A DNA stretch of 64,000 nt from CAIWHR01 sp963713275 (GCA_963713275.1 CAVQLG010000021.1:186001-250000), one strand, 5' to 3'; shown: positions 16,931-26,441, numbered from the stretch's first letter. Notes: a model not told the origin generated them from the sequence alone. Numbers and translations: made by a program.

Positions 16931-19840
16931 ATGAACAAGAACGAATCCCTGCCCCGCGAGGCCTCTTCGGCTGGCGACCCGCTGGTCACCTTCGAGCAGC
17001 ACGACCGCTTCGTCGCTCGGCACATCGGTACCTCGGCCGCGGACCAGGCCGAGATGCTCGCCGTTCTGGGCCAGGCCTCGCGCGCGGAGCTGATCGACGC
17101 CGTCGTGCCGGCCGGCATCCGCCGGGCGGCGCCGCTCGCCCTGCCGCCGGCGATGAGCGAAGCCGCCGCGCTCATGAAGCTGAAGTCGATCGCGGCGCGC
17201 AACCGGGTGCTGAAGTCGTATATCGGCCAGGGCTACTACGGCACCTACACGCCGGGCGTGATCCTGCGCAACGTCCTCGAAAACCCCGCCTGGTACACCG
17301 CGTACACGCCGTACCAGCCGGAGATCTCCCAAGGACGGCTCGAGGCGCTGGTCAACTTCCAGACGATGGTGTGCGACCTCACCGGCATGGCGATCGCCAA
17401 CGCCTCGATGCTCGACGAGGCGACGGCCGCGGCCGAGGCGATGACGCTGTGCCTGCGCATCGGTGGCAGCGACAGCCGGCGCTGCTTCGTCGCGTCCGAC
17501 TGCTTTGCGCAGACGCTCGACGTGGTGCGCACCCGCGCCGAGCCGCTCGGCGTCGAGGTCGTGGTCGGACGGGCCGACGACGCCGCCAACGCGGGCGCGT
17601 TCGCCGTGTTGCTGCAGTATCCCGCTGCGGACGGAGAGATCCGGGACTACCGGGAGCTCGTGCAGCGGGTCCACGCCGCCGGCGGCCACGTCGTCGTTGC
17701 CGCCGATCTGCTCGCGCTGACGCTGCTTGCGCCCCCCGGCGAATGGGGCGCCGACGTCGTCGTCGGGTCGGCGCAGCGCTTCGGCGTGCCGATGGGCTAC
17801 GGCGGCCCGCACGCCGGCTACCTCGCAACCCGCGACGACTTCAAGCGGCTGCTGCCGGGTCGTCTGGTCGGCGTCACCGTCGACGCGGCGGGGAATCCCG
17901 CCTACCGACTGGCGCTGCAGACGCGCGAACAGCACATCCGCCGCGAGAAGGCGACGTCCAACATCTGCACCGCGCAGGTGCTGCTCGCCGCGATCGCGGG
18001 CTTCTACGCGGTGTACCACGGGCCGGAGGGGCTCACGACGATCGCGCGCCGGGTGCACCGCCTCACCGCGATCCTCAAGGCCGGGCTTACGCGCCTCAAC
18101 TTCTCGGTGCCGACCAGGGCGTTCTTCGACACGCTGACGGTGGCCACCGGCAGCCGCACCCGCGCCATCCTCGACCACGGCATCGCCTATGGCGTCAACT
18201 TCCGCCGCATCGACGACGCGACGCTGGGGATCTCGCTGGACGAGACGAGCGAGCGCGCCGACGTCGAGCGGATCTGGCAGATCTTCGCGGGCGACGATCC
18301 GCCGTTCACGGTCGCCCACCTCGACGCGGCGGTGCCGACGGCGCTGCCCCCGGCGCTCGCCCGCACCTCGGCGTTCCTCGCTCACCCGGTGTTCAACCGC
18401 CACCACTGCGAAACGCAGATGCTGCGTTACCTGCGCCGCCTCGCGGACCGTGACATCGCGCTCGACCGGGCGATGATCCCCCTGGGATCGTGCACGATGA
18501 AGCTGAACGCGACCGCCGAGATGATCCCGATCACCTGGCGCGAGTTTGCGCACCTGCACCCGTTCGCGCCCGCCGACCAGGCCGAGGGCTATCGCGAGCT
18601 CGTCGCCGACCTCGAGCGCATGCTCTGCGCGGCCACGGGTTACGCGGCGGTATCGCTGCAGCCCAACGCCGGGTCGCAGGGCGAGTACGCGGGGCTGCTG
18701 GTCATCCGGGCCTGGCACAAGAGCCGCGGGGAGGGTCACCGCAACGTCTGTCTCATTCCCGCATCGGCGCACGGGACCAATCCGGCTTCGGCGCAGATGG
18801 CCGGCATGCAGGTCGTCGTCGTCGCCTGCGACCGGGACGGCAACGTCGATCTGTCCGACCTCGAGGCGAAGGCGCGCGCGCACAGCGCCGACCTCGCCGC
18901 CGTCATGGTGACGTATCCGTCGACGCACGGCGTGTTCGAGGCCGGCATCCGTCGCGTCTGCGACATCGTCCACGACCACGGCGGGCAGGTCTACGTGGAC
19001 GGCGCGAACCTCAACGCGCTGGTCGGCCTCGCGGCGCCGGGCGAGTTCGGCGCCGACGTCTCGCACCTCAACCTGCACAAGACGTTCTGCATCCCGCACG
19101 GCGGCGGCGGCCCGGGCGTGGGGCCGATTGGCGTCGCCGCGCACCTTGCACGCTTCCTGCCGGGACACCGCGCGAGCCCGCGCGGCGCGGACGCGATCGG
19201 GCCGGTTTCGGCGGCGCCGTACGGCAGCGCGTCGATCCTGCCGATCTCGTGGATGTACATCGCGATGATGGGCGGCGAGGGACTCACCGCCGCGACCGAG
19301 AGCGCGATCCTCGCTGCCAACTACGTGGCGCGCCGCCTGTCCGAGCACTACCCGGTGCTCTACTCCGGGCCCGGCGCTCTGGTGGCGCACGAGTGCATCC
19401 TCGACCTGCGCGCGTTGAAGGAGTCTTGCGGAGTCACCGTCGACGACGTCGCCAAGCGCCTGATGGACTATGGCTTTCATGCGCCGACGATGAGCTTTCC
19501 CGTCGCCGGCACGCTGATGGTGGAGCCGACCGAGAGCGAGCCCAAGGCGGAGCTCGATCGCTTCGTCGCGGCGATGATCGGTATCCGCGACGAGATCCGT
19601 GCGGTCGAGGAAGGCCGCGCCGACCGGGCCGACAATCCGCTGAAGCACGCGCCGCACACCGCCGCGGCGGTGTGCGGCGACGCCTGGCCGCACGCCTACC
19701 GACGCGAGCAGGCGGCGTTCCCCGCGCCGGGCTTGCGGGCCGGGAAGTACTGGCCGTCGGTGGCGCGGGTCGACCACGTCTACGGCGACCGGCACCTCTT
19801 CTGCAGCTGCCCTCCGGTCGCCGACTACGAGCACGCCTGA
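16931..19840 (+). CDS. gcvP: Glycine dehydrogenase (decarboxylating), P protein
   Basis: This is a single-chain PLP-dependent P protein of 969 aa, the full length of the fused form. It decarboxylates glycine and transfers the aminomethyl moiety to GcvH. The PLP lysine is K717 in HLNLHKTFCIPHGGGGPG. The N-terminal half carries FVARHIGTS and GYYGTYTPGVILRN, both family hallmarks. It is the last gene of the riboswitch-controlled gcv operon; the L protein is not encoded here. Confidence 0.98.
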   Translation: MNKNESLPREASSAGDPLVTFEQHDRFVARHIGTSAADQAEMLAVLGQASRAELIDAVVPAGIRRAAPLALPPAMSEAAALMKLKSIAARNRVLKSYIGQGYYGTYTPGVILRNVLENPAWYTAYTPYQPEISQGRLEALVNFQTMVCDLTGMAIANASMLDEATAAAEAMTLCLRIGGSDSRRCFVASDCFAQTLDVVRTRAEPLGVEVVVGRADDAANAGAFAVLLQYPAADGEIRDYRELVQRVHAAGGHVVVAADLLALTLLAPPGEWGADVVVGSAQRFGVPMGYGGPHAGYLATRDDFKRLLPGRLVGVTVDAAGNPAYRLALQTREQHIRREKATSNICTAQVLLAAIAGFYAVYHGPEGLTTIARRVHRLTAILKAGLTRLNFSVPTRAFFDTLTVATGSRTRAILDHGIAYGVNFRRIDDATLGISLDETSERADVERIWQIFAGDDPPFTVAHLDAAVPTALPPALARTSAFLAHPVFNRHHCETQMLRYLRRLADRDIALDRAMIPLGSCTMKLNATAEMIPITWREFAHLHPFAPADQAEGYRELVADLERMLCAATGYAAVSLQPNAGSQGEYAGLLVIRAWHKSRGEGHRNVCLIPASAHGTNPASAQMAGMQVVVVACDRDGNVDLSDLEAKARAHSADLAAVMVTYPSTHGVFEAGIRRVCDIVHDHGGQVYVDGANLNALVGLAAPGEFGADVSHLNLHKTFCIPHGGGGPGVGPIGVAAHLARFLPGHRASPRGADAIGPVSAAPYGSASILPISWMYIAMMGGEGLTAATESAILAANYVARRLSEHYPVLYSGPGALVAHECILDLRALKESCGVTVDDVAKRLMDYGFHAPTMSFPVAGTLMVEPTESEPKAELDRFVAAMIGIRDEIRAVEEGRADRADNPLKHAPHTAAAVCGDAWPHAYRREQAAFPAPGLRAGKYWPSVARVDHVYGDRHLFCSCPPVADYEHA

Positions 19841-19878
19841 GAAGCCGGCGCGCCACCCGGCGCACCGCCGCCGCCCCG

Positions 19879-19884
19879 TATAAT
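19879..19884 (+). promoter_or_regulatory. Candidate -10 element upstream of dacC
   Basis: A perfect TATAAT stands alone in the GC-rich 72-bp spacer between gcvP and dacC, 29 nt before the dacC start. No clear -35 was found. It suggests dacC is transcribed separately from the gcv genes. Confidence 0.4.
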
Positions 19885-19912
19885 CGCCGCTTTCTCGCGT
19901 CGTTCCCCGCTG

Positions 19913-21040
19913 ATGCCCCGTTTCGTGCCTCGCCTCGCCATGCTCGCGGCAATCGTCTTCTGGGCGAGTGCCGCCGCGCAGCCTGTCCCCACCGTGGCCG
20001 CGGCCGCGTGGCTCCTCCAGGACGTGAGCAGCGGCCAGGTGCTGCTCGCGCACCATCCCGACGAGCGGCGCGAACCGGCGTCGCTCACCAAGCTGATGAC
20101 CGCCTACCTCGTGTTCGGCGCGCTGCGCGACAAGGCGTTGACCCCGTCGCAGCCGGTCACGATCTCCGAGCGGGCCTGGCGGGCCGAGGGCTCGCGGATG
20201 TTCGTCGAACCGCGGCACGTGGTCTCGGTCGACGAGCTGCTGCGCGGGATGATCGTCCAGTCCGGCAACGACGCGTCGATCGCGCTGGCCGAGCTCGTCT
20301 CCGGCAGCGAGGCGGCGTTCGCCGAGCGGATGAACGCCGAAGCGAAGCGCCTCGGCATGACGAACACGCGGTTCACCAACGCCACGGGGCTCGCCGATCC
20401 GCAGCACTATTCGACGGCGAGCGACCTCGCGCGGCTCGCCAGCGCGCTGATCCGCGACTTCCCCGAGTACTACCCGCTGTATTCGCTGAAGGATTACCGC
20501 TACAACGGCATCACGCAGCCCAATCGCAACCGGCTGTTGTGGATCGACCCCTACGTCGACGGCGTCAAGACCGGGCATACCGAGGCCGCTGGCTGGTGCC
20601 TCGTCGCCTCCGCGAAACGCGGCGAGCGCCGGGTCCTCTCCGTCGTTCTCGGCGCCGCGTCCGAACCGGTGCGCATCGCCGAGAGCCAGAAACTCCTCAA
20701 TTTCGGGTTCCAGGCGTTCGATACCGTTGCGCTCTACTCGTCGGGCAAGGCCGTGTCGACGCTCCGGGTGTGGAAAGGGGCGGACTCGGAAGTCCCGGCC
20801 GGTTTCCTGGCCGACCAGTACCTGACGCTGCCGAAGGGCAAGGCCTCGAAGCTCGAGGTCACGATGTCGGCGACCGAGCCCCTCATCGCCCCGGTCACCC
20901 GGGGGCAGCGCGTGGGCACCGTCAAGGTGGCGCTCGAGGGCAAGGCGCTCGGCGAGTATCCGCTGCTCGCGCTTGCCGACGTGCCGCTTGCCAGCATCTT
21001 CGGCCGTGCCTGGGACACGGTGCGGCTGTGGTTCAAGTAG
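19913..21040 (+). CDS. dacC: D-alanyl-D-alanine carboxypeptidase (PBP5/6 type)
   Basis: This is a 375-aa periplasmic penicillin-binding protein that trims the terminal D-alanine from peptidoglycan pentapeptides. It has a signal peptide (residues 1 to about 22), the active-site SLTK at 57-60, SGN at 117-119, and KTG at 219-221. A PBP5 C-terminal domain precedes an amphipathic C-terminal helix (FGRAWDTVRLWFK) that should anchor it to the outer face of the inner membrane. The next gene, a D-amino acid aminotransferase, acts on the same D-alanine pool. dacA and dacC cannot be told apart by sequence alone. Confidence 0.95.
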   Translation: MPRFVPRLAMLAAIVFWASAAAQPVPTVAAAAWLLQDVSSGQVLLAHHPDERREPASLTKLMTAYLVFGALRDKALTPSQPVTISERAWRAEGSRMFVEPRHVVSVDELLRGMIVQSGNDASIALAELVSGSEAAFAERMNAEAKRLGMTNTRFTNATGLADPQHYSTASDLARLASALIRDFPEYYPLYSLKDYRYNGITQPNRNRLLWIDPYVDGVKTGHTEAAGWCLVASAKRGERRVLSVVLGAASEPVRIAESQKLLNFGFQAFDTVALYSSGKAVSTLRVWKGADSEVPAGFLADQYLTLPKGKASKLEVTMSATEPLIAPVTRGQRVGTVKVALEGKALGEYPLLALADVPLASIFGRAWDTVRLWFK

Positions 21041-21066
21041 GTGCCCCCTGTGCGGAAAGGCGCGCG

Positions 21067-21906
21067 ATGATCGTCTATCTCAACGGCCAGTACCTGCCTC
21101 TCGAGGAAGCCCGGATTCCGGTGCTCGACCGCGGCTTCATCTACGGCGACGGCGTCTACGAGCTCGTTCCCGTCTACCGGCGCCGGCCGTTCCGGATGGC
21201 CGAACACCTCGCCCGCCTGCAGCGCAGCCTCGACGGCATTCGGCTGTCCAACCCGCACACGACGGCGCAGTGGGAGGCGGTCATTCGCGCGCTGATCGAC
21301 AAGCAGGACTTCGACGACCAGGCGATCTATTTCCAGGTCACGCGCGGCGTGGCCAAGCGCGACCACGCGTTTCCGCAGGGTGTCGCGCCGACGGTGTTCA
21401 TGATGAGCAACCCGCTGCCCACGCCGTCGGAGGCGCAGTTCGCCCACGGCGTCGCCGTCGTGACCGCCGAGGACAACCGCTGGCGCCGTTGCGACCTCAA
21501 GACGATTTCGCTGGTTGGCAACGTGCTCATGCGCCAGCTCGCCGCCGACGCCGGCGCGATCGAGACGGTGATGTTCCGCGACGGATTCCTGACCGAGGCG
21601 TCGGCGTCGAACGTGCTGACGGTCAAGGGGGGGCGGATCGTCGCGCCCCCCAGGGACGAGACCATCCTGCCGGGCATCACCTACGGCGCGGCCGAGGAGT
21701 TCGCGCGCGACGCAGGGATTCCCTTCGACATCCGGCCGATTACGCGGGCGCAGGCCTACGCTGCGGACGAGTGGTGGCTCTCCTCGTCGACCAAGGAGGT
21801 CCTGGCGATCACGACGGTCGATGGGCGGCCGTTCGCCGGCGGCAAGCCGGGCCCGGTCTTCGAGCGCATGCACGCCCTGTTCAAGGACCGGACCGGACGG
21901 GCGTGA
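21067..21906 (+). CDS. dat: D-amino acid aminotransferase
   Basis: This is a fold-type IV PLP aminotransferase of 279 aa. It interconverts D-alanine and D-glutamate with their 2-oxo acids. The PLP lysine is K145 in RRCDLKTISLVGNVL. RGFIYGDGVYE and the EASASNV loop are family marks. The start lies 26 bp after dacC and GGAAAGG precedes it, so the two are probably an operon. The D-amino acid role fits that neighbour better than branched-chain transamination. Confidence 0.93.
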   Translation: MIVYLNGQYLPLEEARIPVLDRGFIYGDGVYELVPVYRRRPFRMAEHLARLQRSLDGIRLSNPHTTAQWEAVIRALIDKQDFDDQAIYFQVTRGVAKRDHAFPQGVAPTVFMMSNPLPTPSEAQFAHGVAVVTAEDNRWRRCDLKTISLVGNVLMRQLAADAGAIETVMFRDGFLTEASASNVLTVKGGRIVAPPRDETILPGITYGAAEEFARDAGIPFDIRPITRAQAYAADEWWLSSSTKEVLAITTVDGRPFAGGKPGPVFERMHALFKDRTGRA

Positions 21907-21934
21907 CCGCGCGCGCCGGCGCCGGCGAGCGCTT

Positions 21935-22441
21935 TCAGGTCGAGCCGAAGCGGCCGCGGTGGAACGTCAGCATTCCGCAGTTGGCGTGCGCGTGCTCGAG
22001 ATGCAGGACTTCGCCGACGAACAGCAGGTGGTCGCCGGCCGGCATCACGCTGTGGTGGCGGCATTCGAACCACGCACCGCAGCCGTCGATCAGCGGCGCG
22101 CCGGTCGTTCCCCGGCGGAAGGCCACGTCGGCGAAACGGTTGCCGCGCAGCGTGGCGAAGCGCACGGCCAGCGCCTCCTGCCTGCTGGTGAGCACGTTGA
22201 CGCTATAGGCTTCGGCGCGCTCGAAGGCGGCGAGCTGGCTCGCGCGCCGGTTGAGGCTCCACACCACGAGCGGCGGGTCGAGCGAGACCGAGTTGAACGA
22301 GTTGGCGGTGAAGCCGGTGCAGGCGCCATCCGGCGAGCAGGTGGCGATGACCGTGACCCCGGTCGCGAACTCGCCGAGCGCATCGCGCAGCTGACGTTCG
22401 CTGAAGCCCGGGTGCAGGCGGCGGTGGGGGTGCAAAGACAC
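21935..22441 (-). CDS. Flavin reductase family protein
   Basis: This is a 168-aa NADH:FMN oxidoreductase-like protein that supplies reduced flavin to a monooxygenase or reduces flavin itself. Typical segments are LRDALGEFATGVTVIAT at the N-terminus, GFTANSFNSVSLDPPLVVWSLN in the flavin-binding part, and GDHLLFVGEVL near the end. The GTG start at 22441 gives the usual family length. An ATG at 22552 would add 37 low-complexity residues and remains possible. It is encoded opposite ybeD and has no obvious oxygenase partner nearby. Confidence 0.85.
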   Translation of the reverse strand: MSLHPHRRLHPGFSERQLRDALGEFATGVTVIATCSPDGACTGFTANSFNSVSLDPPLVVWSLNRRASQLAAFERAEAYSVNVLTSRQEALAVRFATLRGNRFADVAFRRGTTGAPLIDGCGAWFECRHHSVMPAGDHLLFVGEVLHLEHAHANCGMLTFHRGRFGST

Positions 22442-22593
22442 CGGGGATCGGCTGCGACGATGCGCGCAGTCAGGAAGAAGCGGGGATGGTAACAGCGGCG
22501 CGCGAGGATTCCCACGCCTGCGCGCAAGACCCTGTTTCGGCGCGGGTTGCATGCGCGCGGGGCCGCCGCCATAGTTGGGGTCCAGGAGTGCCG

Positions 22594-22872
22594 ATGAACG
22601 CTGCCGCCCCGGAATCCGAATCCCTGTTGACGTTTCCCTGCGCCTTTCCGATCAAGGTGATGGGCAAGCGGACCGATCAGTTCGCGCAGACGGTGGTCGC
22701 CGTCGTCTTGCACCACGCGCCGGATTTCGACAGCGCGACGGTGGAGATGCGAGCGTCGTCGGCGGGCAACTACCTGTCCGTGACCTGCACGATCAACGCC
22801 ACGTCGCGCGCGCAGCTCGACGACCTGTACCGGGATCTCTCGTCGCATCCGCTGGTGGCGATGGTGCTCTGA
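22594..22872 (+). CDS. ybeD: YbeD family protein (DUF493)
   Basis: This is a 92-aa ACT-like small protein of the DUF493 family. Family features are LLTFPCAFPIKVMGK, the central strand VEMRASSAGNYLSVTCTI, and the C-terminal LYRDLSSHPLVAMVL. The ATG at 22594 follows CCAGGAG. It overlaps the lipB start by one base. This ybeD-lipB-lipA order is conserved in Proteobacteria and links it to lipoate synthesis, although its molecular role is not established. Confidence 0.93.
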   Translation: MNAAAPESESLLTFPCAFPIKVMGKRTDQFAQTVVAVVLHHAPDFDSATVEMRASSAGNYLSVTCTINATSRAQLDDLYRDLSSHPLVAMVL

Positions 22873-23567
22873 TGGCGTCGGGCAGCGCGGGTGTTGCACC
22901 GGCGATCAGGACGCTGGGCATCGCCGACTACGAGACAACCTGGCGCGCGATGCAGGCGTTCACCGACGCGCGGGGTGCCGACACACCCGACGAGATCTGG
23001 CTCACCGAGCATCCGCCGGTCTACACGCTGGGCCTGGGCGGGCGCCGCGAGCACCTGTTGCGCGCAAACGGCATTCCGGCCGTCAAGGTCGATCGTGGCG
23101 GGCAGGTCACCTACCACGGGCCCGGACAGCTCGTCGCCTACCTGCTGTTCGACCTTTGCCGGCTGCGCTTGGGCGTGCGCGAGATGGTCCGGGAGATCGA
23201 GGCGGCGGTAGTGCAATGGCTTGCGTCGCTTGGCGTTTCCGCCTACGGGAAGCCATCCGCACCCGGGGTGTACGTGCGCCACCGGGGCGTGGAGGCGAAG
23301 CTCGCGGCGCTCGGGCTCAAGGTTCGCCGCGGGTGCAGCTATCACGGCGTCAGCGTGAACGTCGCAATGGACCTCGCGCCGTTCGCCGACATCGATCCCT
23401 GCGGCTACCCCGGCCTCGCGGTGACCCAGCTCGCCGACCTGGGGGTCCGAACCACGGTCGCGCTCGCCGGCGAGGGCCTCGCGCCGGTGCTGGCCGCCCG
23501 GCTTGCCCGCGGGCGGCCACACGGCCACGACGCGCGGGCGGCGTGCAGCGCGGAGGAACGCTCGTGA
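22872..23567 (+). CDS. lipB: Octanoyltransferase LipB
   Basis: This 231-aa enzyme moves the octanoyl group from acyl-carrier protein to the lipoyl domain of GcvH and the 2-oxoacid dehydrogenases. The nucleotide-like motif VDRGGQVTYHGPGQLV, the catalytic lysine in GVEAKLAALGL, and the catalytic cysteine in DPCGYPGLAVTQL are all present. It overlaps ybeD by 1 nt and lipA by 4 nt, so the three genes should be translationally coupled. Confidence 0.97.
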   Translation: MASGSAGVAPAIRTLGIADYETTWRAMQAFTDARGADTPDEIWLTEHPPVYTLGLGGRREHLLRANGIPAVKVDRGGQVTYHGPGQLVAYLLFDLCRLRLGVREMVREIEAAVVQWLASLGVSAYGKPSAPGVYVRHRGVEAKLAALGLKVRRGCSYHGVSVNVAMDLAPFADIDPCGYPGLAVTQLADLGVRTTVALAGEGLAPVLAARLARGRPHGHDARAACSAEERS

Positions 23568-24544
23568 ACGACAAGACCCCTGCACCCGGCGCAGCCAACG
23601 CCCCCGGCGTCAAGCACCGCGGCGAAGCGAAGACCGCGCGCATCCCGATCAAGGTGGTCGCCGCGCCGCGCCTGCCGAAACCCGAGTGGATCCGCGTGCG
23701 CGCGGCTTCGTCGCCCCGCTTCTCCGAGATCAAGACGATCCTGCGCGCGCACCGGCTGCACACCGTGTGCGAGGAAGCCTCGTGCCCGAACATCGGCGAG
23801 TGCTTCAGCCAGGGCACCGCCACCTTCATGATCATGGGGGACCTGTGCACCCGGCGTTGTCCGTTCTGCGACGTCGGCCACGGCCGGCCGCTGCCGCTCG
23901 ACCCCGACGAGCCGGCGAACCTCGCTCGCACCGTCGCGGCGATGCGGCTTCGCTACGTCGTGATCACGAGCGTCGACCGCGACGACCTGCGCGACGGCGG
24001 CGCGCAGCATTTCGTCGACTGCATCCGGGCGGTCCGCGAACACTCGCCCGCCACCCAGATCGAGGTGCTGGTCCCGGACTTCCGCGGCCGGATGGAGCGC
24101 GCACTCGAGGTGCTGGCGATGGCGGCGCCGGACGTGATGAACCACAACCTGGAAACGGTGCCCCGGCTCTATCGCGAGGCGCGGCCCGGGGCCGACTACG
24201 CGCACTCGCTCGCGTTCCTGCGGGCGTTCAAGGAGCGGTTCCCGGCAATCCCGACCAAGTCCGGGCTGATGGTCGGGCTCGGAGAGACCGACGACGAGAT
24301 CCTCGCCGTTCTGCGCGACATGCGCGCGCATCGCATCGACATGCTGACGATCGGCCAGTACCTGCAGCCGACCGCCGGGCACCTCCCGGTACGGCGCTAC
24401 GTGCATCCGGACACCTTCGCGCGGTTCGAGCGCGAAGCGCTGGCACTGGGTTTCCGCCATGCGGCGGTCGGGGCGTTGGTGCGCTCGTCGTACCACGCCG
24501 ACCGCCAGGCCGACGGCGTGCTCGCCGGCGCCTCCCGCGGATGA
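23564..24544 (+). CDS. lipA: Lipoyl synthase LipA
   Basis: This is a radical SAM enzyme of 326 aa that inserts two sulfurs into protein-bound octanoate. The auxiliary [4Fe-4S] cluster motif CEEASCPNIGEC and the radical-SAM motif CTRRCPFC are both intact, and the C-terminal RSSYHADRQ contains the conserved RSSYHA. Translation begins at a GTG that overlaps the lipB stop (GTGA), with GGAGG just upstream. The product should act on GcvH encoded in this same region. Confidence 0.97.
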   Translation: MNDKTPAPGAANAPGVKHRGEAKTARIPIKVVAAPRLPKPEWIRVRAASSPRFSEIKTILRAHRLHTVCEEASCPNIGECFSQGTATFMIMGDLCTRRCPFCDVGHGRPLPLDPDEPANLARTVAAMRLRYVVITSVDRDDLRDGGAQHFVDCIRAVREHSPATQIEVLVPDFRGRMERALEVLAMAAPDVMNHNLETVPRLYREARPGADYAHSLAFLRAFKERFPAIPTKSGLMVGLGETDDEILAVLRDMRAHRIDMLTIGQYLQPTAGHLPVRRYVHPDTFARFEREALALGFRHAAVGALVRSSYHADRQADGVLAGASRG

Positions 24545-24651
24545 AGCCGGAATAGGAGCGAGCGTTCGGGAACGGCGACCGGGCGGTTGCCGCGGGCGTG
24601 AACGCCTTGCGCCGCCAGCGCGACGGGCCACCGGTGGCCGCCCCGATCGGC

Positions 24652-25869
24652 TCATGGCGGGGGTTGGTCCTTCGGCCACAGCAGCCACATTCGGCCCTCC
24701 TGGCGCATGCGACCCGCTTCGCGGCCCGCGGCGTCGCCGAAACCCCAGAAGTAGTCCGCCCGGACGGCGCCGCGGATCGCGCCGCCGGTGTCCTGCGCCA
24801 TCACCAGCCGCCGCAGCGGGCGGGAGGACAACGGATGCGTCGTGGCGAGAAACACCGGAGCGCCCAGCGGGATCGACCGCGCGTCGACCGCGATCGTGCG
24901 CTCGCGCAGCAGCGGCACGCCCAGCGTCCCGAAGGGTCCGTCGATCGCGGCCTCGAGGCTGCCCGGCGGGGGTGGCGGCACCTCGCGGAAGAAGACGACG
25001 CTGGGATTCTCGTTCAGCAGCGCCGGCAGCTTGTCCGGATTGCGCCGTCCCCAATCGCGAATCCCCTGCATCGACGCCCGCTCGAGAGGAAGCTCGCCGC
25101 GATCGACGAGCACGCGGCCGATCGAGCGGTAGGGATGCCCGTTCTGGTCGGCGTAGCCCACGCGCAGCACGCTGCCGTCTGCCAGCACGACGCGACCGGA
25201 GCCCTGGATTTCGAGGAAGAACGCTTCGACGGGATTCTCGACCCACACGAGCTCGCGCCCGGCCACCGGCGCCCGGCCGTCGCCGATTTCGGCGCGCTGC
25301 CAATACGGGACGACGCGCCGCCCGTCGACCCGCGCCCGAACGCGCTTGTCCTTGAGCTCGGGGTGGAGCGACGCGAGGTCGACGGTGAGCAGGTCGTCAG
25401 GCACGGCGTAGAGCGGGATCGCGAACCTGGACGTGCGCACCCGGCTGCCCGCGAGCAGGGGCTCGTAATAGCCGGTGACGAGACCCGTGTCACGCCCGTC
25501 GGCGGCGCGCACGGCGTAGGGAGTAAAATGCTCCTGGAAGAAGGCACGCACGGCACCGGCGGCGGCAACGTCGACGGCGCTCGAGAGCTTGCAGGTCCGC
25601 TCCCAGGTGGGGCGGGTCGCCGGCGCGGCAACGAGGGCCGGGCAGCCGACCCGGAACGCAGGCCACGCGGCGGCCACGTCGTCGTCGAACCAACCGGGCA
25701 CGGCCGCCCAGTCGGCGGCGACGAACCGTGCGGGCAGCGGCGGAGGTGCGACGGTGATCTCGGCGGGGGCTGGGGGAGCAACGGTGGTGCAGCTCGACAG
25801 CCACAGCACGGCGAGGACGACACAAGACGCCGCGGCGGCGCGGCACAACCGATGAAGGGAATCCCACAC
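24652..25869 (-). CDS. mltA: Membrane-bound lytic murein transglycosylase A
   Basis: This is an outer-membrane lipoprotein of about 405 aa that cleaves peptidoglycan glycan strands. The lipobox LSSC lies at about residues 24-27 when the GTG at 25869 is used. The MltA domain carries LVTGYYEP, and the 3D-type C-terminal domain has VMAQDTGGAIRGAVRADYFWG with the catalytic aspartates. In-frame ATGs at 25923 and 25941 give longer leaders that would be odd for a lipoprotein signal. I prefer the GTG, which also clears the divergent small gene, but the start is uncertain. Confidence 0.92.
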   Translation of the reverse strand: MWDSLHRLCRAAAASCVVLAVLWLSSCTTVAPPAPAEITVAPPPLPARFVAADWAAVPGWFDDDVAAAWPAFRVGCPALVAAPATRPTWERTCKLSSAVDVAAAGAVRAFFQEHFTPYAVRAADGRDTGLVTGYYEPLLAGSRVRTSRFAIPLYAVPDDLLTVDLASLHPELKDKRVRARVDGRRVVPYWQRAEIGDGRAPVAGRELVWVENPVEAFFLEIQGSGRVVLADGSVLRVGYADQNGHPYRSIGRVLVDRGELPLERASMQGIRDWGRRNPDKLPALLNENPSVVFFREVPPPPPGSLEAAIDGPFGTLGVPLLRERTIAVDARSIPLGAPVFLATTHPLSSRPLRRLVMAQDTGGAIRGAVRADYFWGFGDAAGREAGRMRQEGRMWLLWPKDQPPP

Positions 25870-25870
25870 G

Positions 25871-25999
25871 ATGGGCTGGATTCTGCTCGAGGCGCTCGTC
25901 GCGTTGCTCCTGGCGGTGTTCATCGTCTGGTGGACCGTCACGCCGAGGAAGAAGCGGCCCCCGCCGGCCCCCGGAAAGGAGCCACCCGGCCCGCCCTGA
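25871..25999 (+). CDS. Small single-pass membrane protein, 42 aa
   Basis: This open frame of 43 codons begins MGWILLEALVALLLAVFIVW, one transmembrane helix. A basic junction (TPRKKR) and a proline-rich tail (PPPAPGKEPPGPP) follow. GAAGGGA precedes the ATG by about 11 nt, and third codon positions are almost all G or C as in neighbouring genes. No function is known to me. It is divergent from mltA, and its reality depends partly on mltA starting at 25869 rather than further upstream. Confidence 0.5.
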   Translation: MGWILLEALVALLLAVFIVWWTVTPRKKRPPPAPGKEPPGPP

Positions 26000-26022
26000 A
26001 GCGCGGGCCGCGCGGGATAGTT

Positions 26023-26412
26023 TCAATGCAGCACGCGCGGCACCGACAGCGTGAACGTGGCGATCGGTGCTTCGAACGCGAGCCCGTCTTCGGCCACCAT
26101 CTGGTAGCTGCCGTGCATCGTCCCGACCGGTGTGGGCAGCGTGGCGCTGCTCGTGTACTCGAACGACTCGCCCGGTTTGAGCAGCGGCTGCTGGCCAACG
26201 ACCCCGCGCCCCTGCACCTGCTGCACCTTGTGCTCGCCGTCGGTGATGAACCAGTGCCGGCTCACGAGCTGCGCGGCAATGCTGCCGGAGTTCGTGATCC
26301 TGATCCTGTAGGCGAACACGTAGTGATCGTGCGACGGGTCCGAGTGCTCGGCGACGTAGACTGCCGCCGCCTCGACGTCGATCCGATACTTGTCGCGCCG
26401 CTCCATCGCCAA
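26023..26412 (-). CDS. apaG: ApaG family protein
   Basis: This 129-aa protein has an FnIII-like ApaG fold, historically linked to Co2+/Mg2+ efflux and diadenosine tetraphosphate levels; its biochemical role is unclear. Hallmarks are HYVFAYRIRITNSG, LVSRHWFITDG, GRGVVGQQPLLKPGESFEYTS, and GTMHGSYQMV. An ATG two codons downstream (26406) is an alternative start. It is divergent from rpe, and a minus-strand TATAAT lies 30 nt upstream. Confidence 0.95.
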   Translation of the reverse strand: MAMERRDKYRIDVEAAAVYVAEHSDPSHDHYVFAYRIRITNSGSIAAQLVSRHWFITDGEHKVQQVQGRGVVGQQPLLKPGESFEYTSSATLPTPVGTMHGSYQMVAEDGLAFEAPIATFTLSVPRVLH

Positions 26413-26441
26413 CGTCCGCGCCTTCCCTCAACGATGCAGGG

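Noticed and set aside
16799..20578. A long leftward frame across gcvP and dacC
   Set aside because: Antisense shadow of gcvP, which has all family motifs on the plus strand.
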